The position numbers were made by a program, and so were the translations under genes. A DNA stretch of 10,904 nucleotides from Paracoccaceae bacterium (lineage in GTDB: Bacteria; Pseudomonadota; Alphaproteobacteria; Rhodobacterales; Rhodobacteraceae), in the NCBI GenBank assembly GCA_003447515.1, contig DLZA01000094.1, forward strand, positions 1-10,904, given 5' to 3'. Every line of letters begins with the position of its first letter. Position 1 is the first letter of the stretch. The notes under the pieces were generated by a model. That model saw only the letters and a list, made by a program, of their open reading frames with translations, did no database searches and was not told the DNA's origin. This document shows, piece by piece, positions 1 through 8,324 of this stretch.

Positions 1-1133
1 AAATCCGCCCGTTTACCAATTGCAAGGGACCCCATATCGGAGCGCCCCAACACTTGCGCCCCCCCGAGTGTGGCAATCTCTAAAGCCTCACGTGCCGACA
101 TGGCATCAGCACCGTTTTGCACCCTCTGCAACAGAAGCGTTTGACGTGACTCATTAAGCAAATGCCCTCCATCATTAGACGCAGATCCATCCACCCCTAA
201 CCCAACGTTCACACCAGCATCTCGCATCGCCCGCACTGGTGCGATTCCAGACCCAAGCCGGCAATTCGAGCATGGACAATGAGCTACACCAGTTCCAGTT
301 AATGCAAATAAATCAATCTCCTTAGAGTCTAACTTAACGCAGTGAGCATGCCAGACATCATCGCCTGTCCAACCCATATCCTCAGCATATTGCCCAGGGC
401 GACAGCCAAATCGCTCGATTGAATAAGCAACGTCTTCATTATTTTCTGCTAGATGGGTGTGCAGCATCACTCCCTTGTCCCGTGCCAAGGCCGCACTATC
501 CATCATCAAATCAGTAGACACGGAAAAAGGTGAGCAAGGAGCGACGACAACTCGCGTCATTGCTCCATCACTGTCATCATGAAAACGATCAATTACACGG
601 ATACAATCCTCTAAAATCTTACTTTCGTTTTCTACCATACTGTCTGGTGGCAGGCCTCCGTCACTCTCGCCAATGGACATAGATCCGCGACAGGCATGAA
701 ATCGCAACCCAACCTCAGATGCAGCTGCAATACTATCGTCAAGGGTTGCACCATTTGGGAAAATATACTGATGATCGGAACTAGTAGTGCAACCGGAAAG
801 TGCCAGCTCTGCCAAACCTACTTGCGCCGCAGTATAGAACTCCTCAGGACCCATCCGACCCCAAATAGGATAGAGCGTTTGGAGCCAACCAAACAACAAT
901 GCGTCCTGCCCGCCCGGGACCGCACGCGTTAGCGTTTGATATAAGTGATGGTGTGTGTTCACCAAGCCAGGCGTCACAATGCAGCCAGCTGCATCAATGC
1001 CCTGCCCATCCAGGTTTTTACCAATCTCACTTATCACACCGTTTTCAATGGCCATATCGACACCCGTTAGTTCGCGGCGCGCCACATCCATTGTTACAAG
1101 GTGGCTGATATTTTTTATTATAATACGCGGCAT
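1..1133 (-). CDS. 8-oxoguanine deaminase-type amidohydrolase, C-terminus cut by window edge
   Basis: Zinc-dependent cytosolic hydrolase of the amidohydrolase superfamily that would deaminate an oxidised or modified purine such as 8-oxoguanine (to uric acid). The frame is open from ATG at 1133 to base 3, giving 377 codons; family members are about 450 residues, so roughly 70 are missing. It starts MPRIIIKN. The metal and catalytic residues expected of the family are visible: HxH at H61/H63 in NTHHHLYQTLTR, H227 and E230 in LHTHLAEN, H264 in WHAHCVKLD, and D315 in GLGVDGSASND. Phrases such as GCTTSSDHQYIFPNG and ATLGGAQVLGRSDMG are typical of 8-oxoguanine deaminases and of the related AtzB-like hydroxytriazine hydrolases, which are the main alternative. 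The start follows a strong Shine-Dalgarno, AGAGGAG (1139-1145). A second in-frame ATG at 1166 would add 11 residues. It is separated from the propionate operon by about 510 bases, so it probably has its own promoter. Confidence 0.85.
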   Translation of the reverse strand, partial: MPRIIIKNISHLVTMDVARRELTGVDMAIENGVISEIGKNLDGQGIDAAGCIVTPGLVNTHHHLYQTLTRAVPGGQDALLFGWLQTLYPIWGRMGPEEFYTAAQVGLAELALSGCTTSSDHQYIFPNGATLDDSIAAASEVGLRFHACRGSMSIGESDGGLPPDSMVENESKILEDCIRVIDRFHDDSDGAMTRVVVAPCSPFSVSTDLMMDSAALARDKGVMLHTHLAENNEDVAYSIERFGCRPGQYAEDMGWTGDDVWHAHCVKLDSKEIDLFALTGTGVAHCPCSNCRLGSGIAPVRAMRDAGVNVGLGVDGSASNDGGHLLNESRQTLLLQRVQNGADAMSAREALEIATLGGAQVLGRSDMGSLAIGKRAD

Positions 1134-1176
1134 TTTGGCTCCTCTGAAAAGTAATGGTAGCGACATATTTGGCTCC
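1134..1176 (-). promoter_or_regulatory. Duplicated ribosome-binding-site/start unit of the deaminase gene
   Basis: Read on the minus strand, GGAGCCAAA occurs twice (1168-1176 and 1134-1142), each copy followed at once by an ATG (1164-1166 and 1131-1133). The first copy has one extra T before its ATG. The two ATGs are 33 bases apart and in the same frame, so either would produce the deaminase, the upstream one with the extra residues MSLPLLFRGAK. The downstream start has the stronger Shine-Dalgarno (AGAGGAG), and its product begins at the usual first beta strand of the family, so I prefer it. Confidence 0.5.
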
Positions 1177-1642
1177 CAAAAAGTTAGATATTCTGGTGAC
1201 AGGCATAAAATATAAAGGTTACCTATTTATAATCTACGCTTCAGATTTTGCGCGTAATAATTTATTCCTATTTTTACCGAATTTTAACTAATCAAAAAAG
1301 GAGCAGGCGCATTAAGCATGGCTTTGCTGTACTATGCATTTCATAAGTTGTGTTAGTGACAACAAGAGAGGTCTCGAGCGTCGCGCTAAGGTTATCCTGT
1401 AGCAAAAATGAATTTTCGCACAATTAAAACCTCCAAGGATAATAATAAGTATGACTAATTTTGGCCATAAATTCAGTCGCCAAGGGTAAGGAATTAAAAA
1501 GACATTGATCAAGAGATGCACCAAAGAATGTTGCGACAAACTAAGTCCATTTGATTTCGTGTTAGTCAAATCTAAAAAAGATTCCCTACCAAAAAATATC
1601 TCTTAAATTTTTAATGGGCGTTTGACAGATTAACGTTAAAAA
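1134..1642. other. AT-rich intergenic spacer without a credible gene
   Basis: This stretch of about 510 bases lies between prpE and the deaminase gene. The longest open frame (1312-1569, minus) begins with TTG, has no Shine-Dalgarno and encodes a composition-driven hydrophobic peptide, so I do not call it. A 10-base perfect palindrome TTAACGTTAA (1630-1639) lies just after the prpE stop. A weak hairpin AATCT-TTTTT-AGATT (minus strand, about 1570-1585) follows. Neither is a convincing intrinsic terminator. The deaminase promoter should lie in the right part of the last 150 bases; a TATAAA-like hexamer near 1229-1234 (minus) has no good -35 partner. Confidence 0.6.
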
Positions 1643-3541
1643 CTATTCAATTTCAGCAGGATAACCAAGATTTTTCAAAGCAACTGCAATTTCATCCAAA
1701 ATCGCGGGATCGTCAATTGTTGCCGGTAATTTGAACTTCTCGGCATCCGCAATCTTAGCCATTGTTGCTCTTAAAATTTTACCAGACCGAGTTTTTGGCA
1801 GCCGATCCACAATGCAGGCCATCTTGAACGCGGCCACAGGACCAATCTTTTCCCGCACCAGCGTCACACATTCTTTGACTACCTGTTCATGAGGACGATT
1901 AACACCCGAACTCAGGCACAAGAATCCAATTGGTACCTGCCCTTTAAGTTGATCAGCGATACCAATCACAGCGCATTCCGCGACATCGGGATGGCTAGCC
2001 AGAACCTCTTCCATCCCACCAGTTGAAAGACGATGACCCGCAACATTGATCACGTCGTCTGTACGCGCCATTATGTAGACGTACCCATCTTCATCCTTTA
2101 AACCCGCATCACCAGTTTCATAATAACCTTTAAAAGTATTCAGATAAGATGCCTTGTATCGCTCCTCTGCATTCCAAAGCGTTGGCAGTGTACCCGGCGG
2201 CAATGGAAGTTTAACGGCAATCGCACCCAATTCGCCGACTGGCATTTCCGCGCCATCATCAGACAGAATACGCACGTCGTAGCCGGGCATTGGAACTGTA
2301 GGCGACCCAAGCTTGACAGGCAAATGTTCGATGCCCATCGGGTTACCAACCATGGTAAAGCCCGTCTCCGTTTGCCACCAATGATCAATCACAGGCACAG
2401 CCAATTGAGCCTGCGCCCATTCAATTGTATCGGGGTCCGCGCGCTCGCCAGCTAGGAACAATGCCTTAAGCTCAGAAAGATTATATTTTTTTACAAATTC
2501 ACCAGCAGGATCGACACGCTTTATGGCACGAAACGCCGTTGGCGCAGTGAACAGAGCGCGTACCTTGTGTTCTTCAATCACGCGCCAGAACGTGCCTGCA
2601 TCAGGGGTCCCAACCGGCTTGCCTTCGAAAACAACTGTTGTGTTGCCGTGAATAAGCGGTGCGTAACAGATATAAGAGTGACCTACGACCCAACCCACAT
2701 CAGACGCTGCCCAAAACACATCGCCCGGATCCATGTCATAAACGTTTTTCATGGTCCAATTTAGAGCAACCAAATGCCCACCCGTGTGACGCACGACGCC
2801 CTTAGGCTGGCCTGTCGTGCCAGACGTATAAAGGATATAGACTGGTTCATTCCCATTCACATCCACACAGGGTGCAGGCGAGACGCCTTCTTGCACATCA
2901 TTCCAATCAAAATCACGGCCTTCAACCATATGTGCCACCGCCTGGGGGCGCTGAAAAATAATGCAGGTCTCTGGTTTATGCGAAGACAGCTCGATCGCTT
3001 GGTCCAGCAGCGGCTTATATTTCACCACTCGACCCGGCTCGATCCCACAGGAACTCGCGATAATCGCCTTCGGGGTTGCATCATCAATCCGTGTTGCCAA
3101 TTCATTAGCCGCGAAACCGCCGAACACCACTGAATGAATTGCACCAATGCGGGAGCAAGCTAGCATGGCAATAATCGCCTCCGGCGTCATAGACATGTAT
3201 ATTATTACGCGATCACCTTTTTCAATCCCCTGTGCTTGTAACGCACCGCCCATGCTGGCAACGCGTTTCTTCAATTGTGCATAGGTAATCATCTCTTTGC
3301 TATCCGTGATAGGGCTGTCATAGATGATCGCCGCTTGATCAGCGCGGCCATTTTCCACATGCCTATCCACCGCATTATAGCACGTGTTCACCACCCCATC
3401 GGCAAACCATTCATAAAATGGTGCTTTCTCATCGCTTAGGGCCTTACTCGGTGCTTTTACCCAGTCAATAGCATGTGTGGCCTCCATCCAGAACGCTTCT
3501 GGGTCAGCCTGCCATGCCCTGTAAACATCTTTATATCCCAC
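1643..3541 (-). CDS. prpE: Propionate--CoA ligase (propionyl-CoA synthetase)
   Basis: Cytosolic AMP-forming acyl-CoA synthetase that converts propionate, ATP and CoA into propionyl-CoA, AMP and pyrophosphate. At 632 residues it has the normal PrpE length. In order: an acetyl-CoA-synthetase-type N-terminal region (about 5-65), the P-loop YTSGTTGQPKG (238-248), the adenine-binding WWQTETG (388-394), YETGD (474-478) with the ribose-binding Asp, the hinge/A8 segment RTDDVINVAGHR (493-504), and the A10 motif KTRSGKILR (583-591). Lys588 is the catalytic lysine that protein acetylation commonly switches off in this family. The start codon is GTG (3539-3541), 7 bases after a strong AAGGAG. It is the last gene of the scpA-maeB-prpE operon, 11 bases after maeB. 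PrpE and acetyl-CoA synthetase are close relatives; the overall sequence and the methylmalonyl-pathway neighbours favour propionate. Confidence 0.95.
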   Translation of the reverse strand: MGYKDVYRAWQADPEAFWMEATHAIDWVKAPSKALSDEKAPFYEWFADGVVNTCYNAVDRHVENGRADQAAIIYDSPITDSKEMITYAQLKKRVASMGGALQAQGIEKGDRVIIYMSMTPEAIIAMLACSRIGAIHSVVFGGFAANELATRIDDATPKAIIASSCGIEPGRVVKYKPLLDQAIELSSHKPETCIIFQRPQAVAHMVEGRDFDWNDVQEGVSPAPCVDVNGNEPVYILYTSGTTGQPKGVVRHTGGHLVALNWTMKNVYDMDPGDVFWAASDVGWVVGHSYICYAPLIHGNTTVVFEGKPVGTPDAGTFWRVIEEHKVRALFTAPTAFRAIKRVDPAGEFVKKYNLSELKALFLAGERADPDTIEWAQAQLAVPVIDHWWQTETGFTMVGNPMGIEHLPVKLGSPTVPMPGYDVRILSDDGAEMPVGELGAIAVKLPLPPGTLPTLWNAEERYKASYLNTFKGYYETGDAGLKDEDGYVYIMARTDDVINVAGHRLSTGGMEEVLASHPDVAECAVIGIADQLKGQVPIGFLCLSSGVNRPHEQVVKECVTLVREKIGPVAAFKMACIVDRLPKTRSGKILRATMAKIADAEKFKLPATIDDPAILDEIAVALKNLGYPAEIE

Positions 3542-3555
3542 AGTCTGTCTCCTTA
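3539..3555 (-). promoter_or_regulatory. maeB stop fused to prpE Shine-Dalgarno; GTG start
   Basis: On the minus strand the maeB stop TAA (3553-3555) forms the first bases of TAAGGAG, the ribosome binding site of prpE, and the GTG start lies 7 bases further on. The arrangement implies translational coupling: ribosomes finishing maeB sit on the prpE initiation site. The non-ATG start would moderate PrpE output relative to the strength of its Shine-Dalgarno. Confidence 0.8.
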
Positions 3556-5820
3556 GTCGTATGAATGCACAGACGTCCCAGCCAGTGCTGCAATGTTCAA
3601 TAATCCTCGCGCCGTGATTGACGGCGTCACAATATGAGCTTTGTTGCCCATGCCCATCAGGATTGGCCCGACCTCCAATCCATCGGCGCGGGTCTTTAGG
3701 ACGTTACGCACCGCACTTGCCGCATCAGTATTGGCAAAGACTAACGTGTTAGCCGCACCGTCAAGACGGCTATCCGGCAAGATCCGCGCGCGCAACACAG
3801 GATCGAGCGCACTATCTGCGTGCATCTCGCCCTCATATTCAAAATCAAGACTTTGAGTGTCCAAAATAGCCAGCGCTTCGCGCATTTTCCGTCCACTGTC
3901 GCACTCAAGATTCCCGAACTGCGAATGGCTAAGCAAAGCAATCTTAGGATCTAAACCAAAACGGCGCACGTGGCGTGCAGCACCAACAACCACTTCCGAA
4001 ATCTGCTGTGCACTCGGTTCAGGATTTACTTGCGTATCGGCTACAAATAGTGGCCCCTTTTCTTGAATCATAAGTGACAGTGCACCCACGGGGTGCAGGC
4101 CATTATGCCCAAGTACCTCATTAACATATTTCAGATGCCACAAATACTGGCCAAATGTCCCACAGATAAGGCTGTCCGCCTCACCGCGATGCACGGCAAT
4201 AGCCCCAATCGCGGTAGAGTTCGTACGCATGATTGCCTTAGCAAGATCAGGCGTAACCCCTCGCCGCTTCATAATCCCGTAATATGTTTGCCAGTAGTCG
4301 CGATACCGCGCATCACTTTGTGGGTTCATCAGATCAAAATCCTTACCCACCTCAATCGTCAATCCCGCCGCCAAAATACGCCTTTGAACAACATCAGGCC
4401 GCCCAATAAGGATAGGTTTATCGACACCCTCCTCAAGCATGGCACTAGCAGCGCGCAAAACACGCTCACTCTCACCCTCAGCAAATATAATCGTTCGCTC
4501 CATAGTTTTGGCCGCATCAAATACAGGGCGCATTATAAAGGCAGATTTAAAGACCGAGCGATCAAGATCATCCTTATAAGAGCCAATATCTCCTACAGGC
4601 CGCTTGGCTACACCACTCTCCATTGCAGCCTTAGCAACCGCACTTGCAACAATACCCATAAGACGCGGGTCAAAGGGTTTAGGAATTAAATAATTTGCTC
4701 CAAAGGTCATCTGCTCACCACGATACGCAGCCGCCGCCTCGGCACTGCTAGTAGTCCGCGCAAGCGCTGCAATACCTTCGACACAGCCGATTTTCATAGC
4801 GTCATTTATCTCAGTCGCAGCTACGTCCAATGCCCCACGAAAGATGAATGGAAAGCATAGTACGTTATTAACTTGGTTCGGATAATCGGACCGACCCGTC
4901 GCAATAATCGCATCAGGTGCAATTCTTTTAACCTCCTCAGGCATGATCTCTGGCGTTGGGTTTGCCAAAGCAAAAATGATGGGTTGTTTATTCATCTTCG
5001 CAATCATCTCTGGCTTTAAAACTCCTGGCCCAGATAGCCCTAGAAACATATCTGCTCCTTCGATAACTTCGTCCAAGGTGCGCAAGTCGCTGGCTTGTGC
5101 ATATTCGAATTTCTGAAAATTCATATCCACCTGCCGACCCTCATAAACCAGCCCGTTGATATCACATAGCCAGACATTTTTGCGCTTCACACCTAACTTT
5201 AGAAGCATGTTCAAACAGGCTACACCTGCGGCGCCACCGCCCGTTGATACAATCTTGATATCTTCAAATTTTTTACCAGCCACAGTCAGTGCATTAGTAG
5301 CCGCAGCCCCAACCACGATAGCGGTGCCGTGCTGGTCATCATGAAACACAGGGATATTCATCCGCTCGCGGCAGATTTTTTCCACAATAAAACAATCCGG
5401 TGCTTTAATATCTTCGAGATTGATCGCCCCAAAAGTTGGCTCTAAGGCACAAACTACATCAGCCAACTTTTTAGGATCAGTCTCGTCTATCTCAATATCA
5501 AAGCAGTCGATGTTGGCAAATTTCTTAAACAGAACCGCTTTGCCTTCCATCACAGGCTTAGATGCCAGCGCTCCAATATTTCCAAGCCCCAGGACCGCCG
5601 ATCCATTAGTCACAACACCCACTAAATTCCCACGCGTTGTATAGCTCTCTGCCACGGTAGTATCCCGCGCTATCTCCATACACGCTTCAGCCACTCCGGG
5701 ACTATACGCCAGTGACAAATCGCGCTGGTTCTCCATCGGTTTAGTAGCGCGGATCTCTAGCTTTCCAGGTGTAGGCTCTGCGTGATAACGAAGGGCACGC
5801 TCCTTAGATTTATCTGGCAT
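3553..5820 (-). CDS. maeB: NADP-type malic enzyme with C-terminal phosphotransacetylase-like domain
   Basis: Oxidatively decarboxylates malate to pyruvate and CO2, normally making NADPH. The 755 residues fit the hybrid malic enzymes of proteobacteria (about 750-770). The malic N-terminal domain (about 15-160) shows the catalytic Tyr in LAYSPGVAEAC (Y39), a Lys in the ASKPVMEGKAVLFKK region, and acidic metal-binding residues in LEDIKAPD and FHDDQHGTA. The NAD(P)-binding domain (about 165-400) has VSTGGGAAGVA (191-201) and ANPTPEIMPEE (286-296). Residues from about 435 form the phosphotransacetylase-like domain (SERVLRAA, LICGTFGQYLWHL, LLSHSQFGN). In studied relatives this part is not catalytic but mediates allosteric control, for example by acetyl-CoA. 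It starts at ATG with AAGGAG 6 bases upstream, 9 bases after scpA. In this operon it plausibly drains C4 acids formed from propionate into pyruvate and NADPH. Coenzyme preference (NADP versus NAD) cannot be settled by eye. Confidence 0.95.
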   Translation of the reverse strand: MPDKSKERALRYHAEPTPGKLEIRATKPMENQRDLSLAYSPGVAEACMEIARDTTVAESYTTRGNLVGVVTNGSAVLGLGNIGALASKPVMEGKAVLFKKFANIDCFDIEIDETDPKKLADVVCALEPTFGAINLEDIKAPDCFIVEKICRERMNIPVFHDDQHGTAIVVGAAATNALTVAGKKFEDIKIVSTGGGAAGVACLNMLLKLGVKRKNVWLCDINGLVYEGRQVDMNFQKFEYAQASDLRTLDEVIEGADMFLGLSGPGVLKPEMIAKMNKQPIIFALANPTPEIMPEEVKRIAPDAIIATGRSDYPNQVNNVLCFPFIFRGALDVAATEINDAMKIGCVEGIAALARTTSSAEAAAAYRGEQMTFGANYLIPKPFDPRLMGIVASAVAKAAMESGVAKRPVGDIGSYKDDLDRSVFKSAFIMRPVFDAAKTMERTIIFAEGESERVLRAASAMLEEGVDKPILIGRPDVVQRRILAAGLTIEVGKDFDLMNPQSDARYRDYWQTYYGIMKRRGVTPDLAKAIMRTNSTAIGAIAVHRGEADSLICGTFGQYLWHLKYVNEVLGHNGLHPVGALSLMIQEKGPLFVADTQVNPEPSAQQISEVVVGAARHVRRFGLDPKIALLSHSQFGNLECDSGRKMREALAILDTQSLDFEYEGEMHADSALDPVLRARILPDSRLDGAANTLVFANTDAASAVRNVLKTRADGLEVGPILMGMGNKAHIVTPSITARGLLNIAALAGTSVHSYD

Positions 5821-5832
5821 TAGCTCTCCTTA
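5818..5832 (-). promoter_or_regulatory. scpA stop fused to maeB Shine-Dalgarno
   Basis: The scpA stop TAA (5830-5832) is the start of TAAGGAG, the maeB ribosome binding site, followed by the ATG at 5818-5820. The same design is used at the maeB/prpE junction, which supports one coupled mRNA for the three genes. Confidence 0.8.
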
Positions 5833-7953
5833 GCTGGACTTGATCAAGTCGAGAATATTACGCGCTGCAGATGGGATATTAGTGCCTGGCCCAAAGATCG
5901 CCTTAACCCCCGCTGCGTAAAGAAAATCGTAGTCTTGCTGCGGAATAACACCACCGCAAACAACAATGATGTCTTCCGCGTTCTGATCCTTCAACGCAGA
6001 CACCAATTGCGGAGCTAGTGTTTTGTGACCGGCTGCCTGTGAAGAAATTCCAATCACGTGTACATCATTATCAACCGCATCTTGGGCCGCCTCAGCTGGT
6101 GTTTGAAACAGTGGCCCAACGTCCACATCAAATCCAATATCAGCAAATGCAGTAGCAATTACTTTAGCCCCGCGGTCGTGCCCGTCTTGACCCATTTTCA
6201 CAACCAACATACGCGGACGACGACCCTCGTTTACAGCAAAGGTTTCCACATCTGCTTGGATCTGAGAAAATCCTTCGTCACCTTCATAAGCTGCTCCATA
6301 TACCCCTGCCAATGTTTTAACCTCGGCTCTGTGGCGGCCAAAGACCGCTTCCATTGAATCTGAAATTTCACCCACTGTGGCTCTTGCCCGTGCAGCCTCA
6401 ATCGCCAGTGCCAGTAGATTGCCCTTCCCAGTAGAAGCACCCTGCTCAAGCATCATCAATGCCTGCTCACAGGCATTTGTATCCCGCGATGCACGAATGT
6501 CTTTTAACCGCGCCAACTGGTTTTCACGCACTTCAGCATTATCGATGTCGCGGATATTAATTCGTGGCTGTTTATCTAACTGGAACTTGTTAACCCCAAC
6601 AACAACTTCGTCACCACGATCAATCGCTGCTTGCCGCCGTGCTGCTGCTTCCTCAATCCGAAGCTTTGGCATACCCGACGCAACTGCCTTAGTCATGCCA
6701 CCCATATCATCAACCTCTTTGATGATTTCTCGCGCCGCATTGGCCAACTCGTTGGTTAGGTTTTCAATGTAATACGAGCCTGCCAGTGGATCGACTACAT
6801 TGGTCACACCCGTTTCGTTTTGCAGGATCAGCTGCGTGTTTCGCGCCAACCGTGCTGACTCTTCAGTTGGCAGCGCAATCGCTTCGTCAAAAGAATTTGT
6901 GTGCAACGATTGAGTTCCACCCAACACGGCGCTCATTGCCTCGTAAGCAGTACGCACCACATTATTGTATGGGTCCTGCTCCTGCAATGACACGCCAGAC
7001 GTCTGGCAATGAGTGCGTAGCATTGACGATCCAGGCATCTTTGGCTCAAACTCCATCATGATTTCAGACCAAAGTAACCGCGCAGCCCGCAGTTTGGCGA
7101 CTTCCATAAAGAAGTTCATGCCAATCGCAAAGAAAAATGATAAACGGCCAGCAAAAGCGTCCACATCCATCCCCTTTGCTATCGCAGTTTTCACGTATTC
7201 CTTACCATCCGCCAGTGTGAACGCTAGCTCTTGCACCAGGTTAGCTCCCGCTTCCTGCATATGATAGCCGGAGATAGAAATCGAGTTGAATTTGGGCATT
7301 TCGCTAGCAGTAAACTCAATGATATCCGCCACAATCCGCATGGATGGTTCAGGTGGGTAAATGTAGGTGTTCCGCACCATAAACTCTTTAAGTATATCAT
7401 TTTGAATGGTTCCTGACAGCACAGAGCGACTGTGCCCCTGCTCTTCCCCAGCAACAATAAAGGACGCTAACACTGGTATAACCGCACCATTCATGGTCAT
7501 AGAAACAGAAATCTTATCCAGTGGAATTCCGTCGAACAGTATTTTCATATCCTCAACGCTATCAATTGCTACTCCCGCTTTTCCAACATCTCCGACAACC
7601 CGATCGTGGTCACTGTCATAACCACGGTGCGTTGCAAGATCGAATGCCACAGAAACACCCTGCTGACCCGCAGCCAAACCCTTGCGATAAAATGCGTTTG
7701 ACTCCTCAGCCGTCGAAAACCCAGCATACTGACGGATAGTCCAAGGCCGCCCTGTGTACATGGTTGCCCGCGGCCCCCGCGTGTAGGGATTGATCCCAGG
7801 CATCCCATCCAAGTGATCCAGCTCGTTCAGATCTTCAGCCGTGTAAATAGGTTTTACATTAATGCCTTCAGGTGTATCCCATTGCAGGCTCTCGAGAGGC
7901 TTACCACGGAGCTCTTTTTCCGCCAACGTTTCCCAAGTTTTTTTATCACTCAT
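5830..7953 (-). CDS. scpA: Methylmalonyl-CoA mutase, single-chain B12-dependent
   Basis: Adenosylcobalamin-dependent radical isomerase that converts (R)-methylmalonyl-CoA into succinyl-CoA, the last dedicated step of propionyl-CoA assimilation. At 707 residues it is of usual length for the catalytic mutase chain (also named mcm or bhbA). The substrate-binding TIM barrel covers about 1-520: [15 protein letters not shown] contains the radical-shielding Tyr (Y76), and [13 protein letters not shown] carries the active-site His (H231), matching Tyr89 and His244 of the Propionibacterium enzyme. The C-terminal B12 domain (about 578-705) has the base-off motif [11 protein letters not shown] with H592 as lower cobalt ligand, then GISSQAAGH and [11 protein letters not shown]. 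No separate small subunit is visible, so a homodimer is likely. The ATG follows AAAAGGAC with 8 bases in between. It is the first gene of a three-gene operon with maeB and prpE; pccA lies 535 bases upstream. The B12 chaperone MeaB and the epimerase are not in this window. Confidence 0.97.
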   Translation of the reverse strand: MSDKKTWETLAEKELRGKPLESLQWDTPEGINVKPIYTAEDLNELDHLDGMPGINPYTRGPRATMYTGRPWTIRQYAGFSTAEESNAFYRKGLAAGQQGVSVAFDLATHRGYDSDHDRVVGDVGKAGVAIDSVEDMKILFDGIPLDKISVSMTMNGAVIPVLASFIVAGEEQGHSRSVLSGTIQNDILKEFMVRNTYIYPPEPSMRIVADIIEFTASEMPKFNSISISGYHMQEAGANLVQELAFTLADGKEYVKTAIAKGMDVDAFAGRLSFFFAIGMNFFMEVAKLRAARLLWSEIMMEFEPKMPGSSMLRTHCQTSGVSLQEQDPYNNVVRTAYEAMSAVLGGTQSLHTNSFDEAIALPTEESARLARNTQLILQNETGVTNVVDPLAGSYYIENLTNELANAAREIIKEVDDMGGMTKAVASGMPKLRIEEAAARRQAAIDRGDEVVVGVNKFQLDKQPRINIRDIDNAEVRENQLARLKDIRASRDTNACEQALMMLEQGASTGKGNLLALAIEAARARATVGEISDSMEAVFGRHRAEVKTLAGVYGAAYEGDEGFSQIQADVETFAVNEGRRPRMLVVKMGQDGHDRGAKVIATAFADIGFDVDVGPLFQTPAEAAQDAVDNDVHVIGISSQAAGHKTLAPQLVSALKDQNAEDIIVVCGGVIPQQDYDFLYAAGVKAIFGPGTNIPSAARNILDLIKSS

Positions 7954-8026
7954 CTCTTCAGTCCTTTTCGCACAAGTACGGTATCTCTAACTTATAATCA
8001 TTTCCACCGCTCAGAGCAGTTCTAGT

Positions 8027-8176
8027 TCAAGCCCGCATCAGCCATGCCTTGAAGCCGGACCACATTAGGTAGACACCAACCACTTGAATGCCCGACGATA
8101 TAAAGTGGTTGATAAACTGAATTTTCATCATATTCACCCAATCTCTCAAAAAGAGTAACGTCTGATCAAAACACAT
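8027..8176 (-). CDS. Candidate small single-pass membrane protein (49 aa), not recognised
   Basis: Open frame upstream of scpA on the same strand, ending 73 bases before its start codon. I do not recognise a family. The product is 49 residues from ATG 8176 (preceded by CGGA, 9 bases away). Internal starts at 8131/8128 would give 34 or 33 residues; GTG codons further upstream would extend it. Residues about 24-46 (FISSGIQVVGVYLMWSGFKAWL) form a hydrophobic stretch long enough for one membrane helix with a basic tail (LMRA). Codons in the second half favour G/C third positions as in the neighbours, which argues for coding. Against it: another frame over 8022-8165 is also open for 47 codons, and no strong Shine-Dalgarno is present. 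A remnant of a longer lost gene is the main alternative. Confidence 0.3.
   Translation of the reverse strand: MCFDQTLLFLRDWVNMMKIQFINHFISSGIQVVGVYLMWSGFKAWLMRA
8077..8111. repeat. 9-base perfect inverted repeat
   Basis: CAACCACTT (8077-8085) and AAGTGGTTG (8103-8111) are exact reverse complements separated by 17 bases. There is no T-run after either arm, so it does not look like an intrinsic terminator. It lies inside the candidate 49-residue ORF and about 125-175 bases upstream of scpA, and could form a hairpin in the leader RNA or be chance. Confidence 0.4.
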
Positions 8177-8230
8177 AGACTGAATTCCGTCATCATTTTG
8201 CACCACTTAGCCGATTGATCGACGCTACAT

Positions 8231-8266
8231 GGGATATTCCCGCATAAGTTTGCCTTCAAAGCAAAC
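8231..8266. promoter_or_regulatory. Adjacent palindromes, possible operator for scpA operon
   Basis: GGGATATTCCC (8231-8241) is a perfect inverted repeat with a 3-base centre. Seven bases on, GTTTGC (8248-8253) and GCAAAC (8261-8266) form a perfect 6-base inverted repeat with a 7-base spacer. The TTTGC/GCAAA arms recall half of the TTTGCAAA element reported for the propionyl-CoA regulator PccR of Rhodobacter sphaeroides, but the spacing and order differ from the published tandem TTTGCAAA-N4-TTTGCAAA. It lies about 280-315 bases before scpA, which is distant for a simple operator unless the mRNA starts here. Regulatory function is inference only. Confidence 0.25.
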
Positions 8267-8324
8267 GATCAACAGAAGACCCCAGATTCTTCTCTCAATA
8301 GAGCAGGCGCAAAGCATCAATAAT

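Noticed and set aside
1302..1332. Imperfect hairpin around GCATTAAGCATGGCTTTGC with a nearby T-run on the minus strand
   Set aside because: The stem is short and bulged, the T-run is about 8 bases from it, and it lies over 300 bases after prpE. Not a convincing intrinsic terminator.
1312..1569. 85-codon minus-strand ORF between prpE and the deaminase gene
   Set aside because: It starts with TTG, has no Shine-Dalgarno, and its hydrophobic composition follows from AT-rich DNA. No family resemblance seen.
8022..8165. 47-codon open minus frame (including DVTLFERLGEYDENS) overlapping the candidate 49-residue ORF
   Set aside because: The amino-acid composition looks reasonable, but there is no ATG near its beginning and third positions are less GC-rich than in the overlapping frame. 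It could be a relic; not supported enough to annotate.
8225..8317. 30-codon minus ORF starting MLCACS with a vague lipobox look
   Set aside because: Too short, the lipobox has Cys at an unusual position, and no Shine-Dalgarno is present.
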